A DNA stretch of 64,000 nt from SVMC01 sp045601345 (lineage in GTDB: Bacteria; Bacillota; Clostridia; Oscillospirales; Oscillospiraceae). Where the stretch lies: the NCBI GenBank assembly GCA_045601345.1, contig JAZRZL010000038.1:24082-88081 (forward strand). Reading direction: 5' to 3'. The notes under the pieces are model-generated. The model had not been told where the DNA came from. It did no database searches and saw nothing but the letters and a program-made list of their open reading frames with translations. This document shows positions 60,941 through 64,000 of the stretch, in pieces. Position numbers and translations under genes: made by a program. Position 1 is the stretch's first letter. The number at the start of each line of letters is the position of its first letter.

Positions 60941-61690
60941 ATGAACAACAAGAAAATGATTGCGGTAATTGTCTCATGCATGATACTTATGACCGTCATG
61001 CTGTTAACTGCCTGTGGTGCTGAAAGTCCAAATAATTCTGCACTTGATGCGGCTGCGCCTGATGATGATACGGTTCTGACAATTGAAGGAACGCTTGCAG
61101 AAAAAAACGATGATCAATTGTTTGAACAGTCTTCTTTATTAATTCTCGGGACTGTCGTAGGAGATGCTCATGCTTTCCAAGTGAAAAACGCGGCCGGAAA
61201 AACCGCAAATTTTACTGACTATGAAATTGAGGTAGCTGATACGCTGCGCGGAAGTTCAGAAAAAACGTCTGTCACTGTTCGCGTACAAGGCGGCACGGCC
61301 GGGGGTGTTACAGAAACCTATACACCCGAACCGGAATTAAAAACCGGCGAAGAATATTTGTTATTCCTGTACCAGCCCGCTCGTGGAGGAGCCTTTAACA
61401 CCGAAGGAGATTACTACTATATTCTGGGTCTGACGCAGGGAATTTTTCAGAAAATTTCAGGTAATGCTGAACCGCTTCTGACAGATGTGTATCAATCACA
61501 AAGCGGTTTTAAGATTACCTATGGCGAACTGATCGGACGAGCTGACGATTATCCTGTGGATGAGCAGTATTTCAGGACAGAATACATAGAAAACCAAAAG
61601 CGGAATCTTGCAAGCGGTTTCATAACGCAAAAGGAATACGATCAGCTCATGGAGAATATCGACACTTACGCAGTTGTTGTTTCAGAATAA
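60941..61690 (+). CDS. Lipoprotein of unknown function
   Basis: A 249-residue lipoprotein. Signal peptide with lipobox LLTAC (Cys about residue 25) after a KK-led hydrophobic segment, an acidic linker, and a beta-rich domain: LLILGTVVGDAHAFQV, TDYEIEVADTLRG, VTVRVQGGTAG, EEYLLFLYQP, YYYILGLTQGIFQ. This 'trigger enzyme-free' beta domain resembles the surface lipoproteins that accompany metalloprotease genes, but I do not recognise the family. AGGAGG precedes ATG. Follows the metzincin remnant closely, so the two were probably an operon. The C-terminal 30 residues are helical. Confidence 0.75.
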   Translation: MNNKKMIAVIVSCMILMTVMLLTACGAESPNNSALDAAAPDDDTVLTIEGTLAEKNDDQLFEQSSLLILGTVVGDAHAFQVKNAAGKTANFTDYEIEVADTLRGSSEKTSVTVRVQGGTAGGVTETYTPEPELKTGEEYLLFLYQPARGGAFNTEGDYYYILGLTQGIFQKISGNAEPLLTDVYQSQSGFKITYGELIGRADDYPVDEQYFRTEYIENQKRNLASGFITQKEYDQLMENIDTYAVVVSE

Positions 61691-61693
61691 AAA

Positions 61694-61733
61694 AGAAAAG
61701 GGGCTGAATCCCATAGGGATCGGCTCCTTTTCT
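61694..61733. terminator. Bidirectional terminator
   Basis: AGAAAAGGGGCTGAATCCC / GGGATCGGCTCCTTTTCT stem between the lipoprotein gene (+) and secG (-); T-rich on both strands. Confidence 0.75.
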
Positions 61734-61764
61734 AAATGGGAATTCCTTCCCTTGTTTTTGATGC

Positions 61765-62001
61765 TTACAGCAGGCAAAGGCCGAGGGTGGTGAGCAGCCA
61801 AACAGCAGCAATCCACTTGGTGCTGGCAGCCAGACGGGCATCCCAAGAGCGGTTCTTGTTCTTGCTCATGAAAGAGTCAGAATTGCCAGCGATCGCGCCG
61901 GAAAGACCTGCGGATTTGCCGGACTGGAACAGAACAACCACGGTCATAGCCACTGCGGAAAGCAGCATTACAATAGTGCAGATGATTCTTAAAGCTTCCA
62001 T
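61765..62001 (-). CDS. secG: Preprotein translocase subunit SecG
   Basis: A 78-residue SecG with two membrane helices (IICTIVMLLSAVAMTVVVLFQ and WIAAVWLLTTLGLCLL) and the typical FQSGKSAGLSGAIAG loop. Auxiliary subunit of SecYEG. GGAGG precedes ATG; own promoter upstream. Terminated by the hairpin shared with the lipoprotein gene. Confidence 0.93.
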   Translation of the reverse strand: MEALRIICTIVMLLSAVAMTVVVLFQSGKSAGLSGAIAGNSDSFMSKNKNRSWDARLAASTKWIAAVWLLTTLGLCLL

Positions 62002-62088
62002 TTTTAAACCTCCAAAACATCCGTTCTTCCGGCAATCGGTGATCCGATATGATATCCGAATTGGACGAATTTCAAAACAGCATAAATA

Positions 62089-62117
62089 ATAATAGCATAT
62101 AAAGTGGTGTTACGCAA
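62089..62117 (-). promoter_or_regulatory. Promoter of secG
   Basis: On the minus strand TTGCGT, 17-base spacer, TATTAT, about 88 bases before the secG start. Confidence 0.5.
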
Positions 62118-62138
62118 GTACTTTTTTTGATGATTGAA

Positions 62139-63263
62139 TTATTTTGTAACCCAGGTATTGGTTGCGGCGCAGGTCAGGTAAGCGTTGATAAAACCGTCCA
62201 GCTCACCGTCCATAACGGCATTGATGTTGGTCATTTCATAGCCGGTGCGGGTATCCTTGGCAAGGGTATAGGGCATGAAAACATAGTTGCGAATCTGGCT
62301 GCCCCACTCAATTTTCTGCTGAACACCCTTGATATCGGAGATTTTTTCCAGATGCTCTCTCTCCTTGATCTCCACAAGCTTGGAGCGGAGCATACGCATA
62401 CAGGTTTCCTTGTTCTGGAACTGATCTCTCTGGGTCTGGCAGGAGACCACAATGCCGGTGGGCTTGTGGATCAGACGGACGGCAGAAGAGGTCTTATTGA
62501 TGTGCTGGCCGCCTGCACCGGAGGAGCGATAGACCTGCATCTCGATATCCTCCTGACGAATCTCCACATCGTTGGTATCATCGGTGATTTCAGGAATAAC
62601 CTCCACAGCGGAGAAGGAGGTCTGACGGCGGGCGTTGGCATCGAAGGGGGAAACGCGCACCAGACGGTGGACACCGTTTTCACTCTTCAGGAAGCCATAG
62701 GCATTTTCACCCTCGACCAGAATGCTTGCGGATTTGATGCCCGCTTCATCGCCATCAAGGTAGTCGAGAATTTTGTAGCTGAACCCGTGTGCTTCGACCC
62801 AGCGGGTGTACATACGGTAGAGCATCTGCGTCCAGTCCTGCGCCTCTGTGCCGCCAGCACCGGCCTGGAAGGAGAGGATGGCATTATGGTCATCATAGTC
62901 GCCGGTCAGGAGGGTTTCGAGACGGGAGACCTCCATTTCGTGCTCCAGCGTGTCATAGCCCTGCATCAGCTCGTCCAGCAGGGAGTCATCATTTTCCTCA
63001 AGCGCCATTTCGATGATGGTCATGAGATCATCCCATTGGGTACACATCTTATTATATTTTTCTACTTTGTTCTCTAAGGTGCGGGTTTTCATGACAGCCT
63101 TCTGAGACTTCACAGGGTCATCCCAAAAGCCGGGAGACTCCTGCATGGCATGGAGGCGCTCCAGCTCATCGTTGGCACCGTCAATGTTCAAGGACTCCCG
63201 CAGTGCAGAAAGCGCGGGCTTCAGATTGAGAAGCTTCCCTTTGTACTCTTCAAATTGAATCAT
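62139..63263 (-). CDS. prfB: Peptide chain release factor 2
   Basis: A 374-residue RF2 that ends translation at UGA and UAA. Stop-codon-recognition SPF occurs in RVSPFDANARRQTSF, and the catalytic GGQ in SSGAGGQHINKTSSAVR. The N-terminal frame (MIQFEEYKGKLLNLKP) is continuous: there is no in-frame UGA with a CTTTGA shift site, so the usual autoregulatory +1 frameshift is absent. The final residues run a little longer than E. coli RF2. Adjacent to secG on the same strand. Confidence 0.96.
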   Translation of the reverse strand: MIQFEEYKGKLLNLKPALSALRESLNIDGANDELERLHAMQESPGFWDDPVKSQKAVMKTRTLENKVEKYNKMCTQWDDLMTIIEMALEENDDSLLDELMQGYDTLEHEMEVSRLETLLTGDYDDHNAILSFQAGAGGTEAQDWTQMLYRMYTRWVEAHGFSYKILDYLDGDEAGIKSASILVEGENAYGFLKSENGVHRLVRVSPFDANARRQTSFSAVEVIPEITDDTNDVEIRQEDIEMQVYRSSGAGGQHINKTSSAVRLIHKPTGIVVSCQTQRDQFQNKETCMRMLRSKLVEIKEREHLEKISDIKGVQQKIEWGSQIRNYVFMPYTLAKDTRTGYEMTNINAVMDGELDGFINAYLTCAATNTWVTK

Positions 63264-63336
63264 TTTTACTCATTCCCATTTTCATAGTTATCTAAGATAG
63301 TATAGCGAAAAAAACGCCCACTGTAAAGGGGCAAAA

Positions 63337-63660
63337 CACGGTAATTGAACGAGTTAAGAAAATATGAACATTGGGTAATGTTATGTCAACTGCCCGCAAC
63401 AGGGCAGTGGGCAGTTCTCAATGGCAGTAAATTAACAAGCCCTTGCCTTCCCCGCTGGAGCCGCCCGCAGGCGGCGGATGAGGTTGGCCTCCTAAGACGG
63501 AGCACTTTCTATGTTAGGAAGATTTTCTGTTTTGGTAGTGCGTCCAAGCCTCATCCGTCTCGCTTCGCTCGACAGTTTCCCAAGAGGGGAAGCCTTGACT
63601 CCTACCGCCATTGGAGACGGTTCTTCTGTTTATAATTTGTTTACTCATTCAATTACCGTG
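63337..63660. repeat. 324-bp inverted-repeat element, intact copy 2
   Basis: CACGGTAATTGAACGAGT at the left and ACTCATTCAATTACCGTG at the right, inverted with one mismatch in the first 18 bases. Interior shares the order of copy 1 (ATATGAACATTGGGTAA, CAGGGCAGTGGGCAGTTCT, GCCGCCCGCAGGCGGCGGAT, TTTCTGTTTTGGTAGTGC, TCTCGCTTCGCTCG). Short frames across it are not genes. No clear target duplication. Confidence 0.88.
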
Positions 63661-63673
63661 CAGGAATCCGTCC

Positions 63674-63703
63674 AAAAAGAGGTGGCGAAGCACCGCCACC
63701 TCT
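63674..63703 (-). terminator. Terminator-like hairpin, minus strand
   Basis: AGAGGTGGCG / CGCCACCTCT with a 6-base loop; followed by TTTTT on the minus strand. It overlaps the stop codon of the 27-codon reading frame at 63702-63785. Confidence 0.7.
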
Positions 63704-63785
63704 ATCGGGTACTGATATGATATTCTTCTTCCGCAAAGATCAGATCGTCAATATCCTCCTGTGCGCATCGGGAAATCAGCTTCAC
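63702..63785 (-). CDS. Possible 27-residue peptide
   Basis: GTG start, frame MKLISRCAQEDIDDLIFAEE and six or so more residues, TAG stop in a terminator hairpin. GAGGG lies 3 bases before the GTG and AGGAGG further up. It may be a genuine tiny gene or the tail of a decayed one; no family recognised. Confidence 0.25.
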   Translation of the reverse strand: MKLISRCAQEDIDDLIFAEEEYHISTR

Positions 63786-64000
63786 AATCCCTCACCGCCT
63801 CCTTTCCAATAGCACCAGTCTATGCACCATCCGCGAAAAAGATGCCATCTTTTTTTCAGGCTTGAGTTTCGGCTAATAGCATTTAAACATCTATCATCGC
63901 AAGGAATGAACTTCGTACAACGAGGATATTCCGCAGGATGCGCATTTTAATTCAAAATGCGTACAACAACTGGGCGCAACACCAAATAGGTTTTGCGCCT
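63786..64000. other. Right end of window, nothing assigned
   Basis: No convincing gene. AAAAAGATG/CATCTTTTTTT (63836-63856) is a small terminator-like hairpin; GCATTTT/AAAATGC (63942-63960) a weak one; GGGCGCAA...TTGCGCC (63971-64000) a stem running into the window edge. Confidence 0.4.

Noticed and set aside
63345..63635. Open frames inside the 324-bp repeats (also 15784-16059)
   Set aside because: The same frame in the two copies is preserved only partly, has no ribosome site, and spans the terminal inverted repeat; it reflects the repeat sequence, not a protein.
1..64000. CRISPR array, rRNA, tmRNA, SRP RNA or RNase P RNA
   Set aside because: No regularly spaced short repeats and no recognisable conserved cores of these RNAs were found; the only RNA gene supported is tRNA-Val.

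Overview
The window looks like a chromosomal segment of an anaerobic, endospore-forming-lineage Firmicute of class Clostridia, most likely Oscillospirales (Oscillospiraceae/Ruminococcaceae in the broad sense). This is inferred from gene content: an NAD-linked multimeric [FeFe]-hydrogenase locus, SpoIID- and SpoVB-like proteins, HemZ, RNase J, a GdpP-rplI-dnaB-tilS-hpt-ftsH block, LTA-synthase-like sulfatase, CIRCE-controlled groESL, strong Shine-Dalgarno sites and frequent TTG/GTG starts. Most genes have a moderately high-GC, C/G-ending codon style. A few islands (about 15.9-17.3 kb, 52.9-54.7 kb, 60.4-60.9 kb) are visibly richer in A+T.

Layout: 0-4.6 kb, cell-surface/spore-type proteins (CotH kinase-like, TPR/LRR protein, SpoIID-like). 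4.6-6.8 kb, DprA-like protein and DEAD-box helicase. 6.8-8.5 kb, thymidylate synthase, DHFR and a TIGR04076 protein. 8.5-9.8 kb, lysine 2,3-aminomutase-type radical SAM enzyme. 10-13.6 kb, RNase J, a PflA-like radical SAM protein, tRNA-Val(GAC) and a DtxR/MntR regulator. 13.8-15.7 kb, LTA-synthase-like protein. 15.8-17.6 kb, a 323-bp inverted-repeat element split by an IS4-family insertion sequence. 17.8-25.5 kb, the c-di-AMP/replication/tRNA/proteostasis operon. 25.6-30.5 kb, a membrane PH-like protein, YmdB, and a YhaO/YhaN (SbcD/SbcC-like) pair. 30.5-42.5 kb, minus-strand housekeeping genes (rqcP, HU, mazG, spoVB-like, amidohydrolase, uridine-kinase-like, hemZ, MBL hydrolase, dtd, rel, recJ), followed by a VanZ-like gene. 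43.4-51.6 kb, a ten-gene hydrogenase operon that mixes catalytic subunits (HydC, HydB, HydA) with a sensory-type hydrogenase homologue, two DRTGG proteins, two HATPase proteins, a PHP protein and a [2Fe-2S] protein. 51.8-54.7 kb, a BlaI-type regulator, a small membrane protein and an AT-rich AAA-ATPase/TOPRIM-like pair that resembles a two-gene phage-defence module. 54.8-56.8 kb, groESL. 56.9-60.3 kb, rRNA methyltransferase, NfeD/SPFH membrane pair and a LURP-one protein. 60.4-61.7 kb, a metzincin-type metalloprotease remnant broken by a mobile element, plus a lipoprotein. 61.7-63.3 kb, secG and prfB. 63.3-64 kb, an intact copy of the 323/324-bp element and an unresolved end.

The clearest non-genic result is a family of 160-bp MITE-like elements: three near-identical copies, each flanked by perfect 4-bp A/T direct repeats, and one decayed copy. 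One copy sits inside the metzincin reading frame. Removing it with one copy of its 4-bp duplication restores a continuous frame containing the expected Met-turn and C-terminal helix. The second element family (323/324 bp, 18-bp perfect terminal inverted repeats) also has two copies, one carrying a complete 1,442-bp IS4 element with an 11-bp target duplication. The candidate systems most worth follow-up are the hydrogenase sensing/signalling operon and the AAA-TOPRIM pair.
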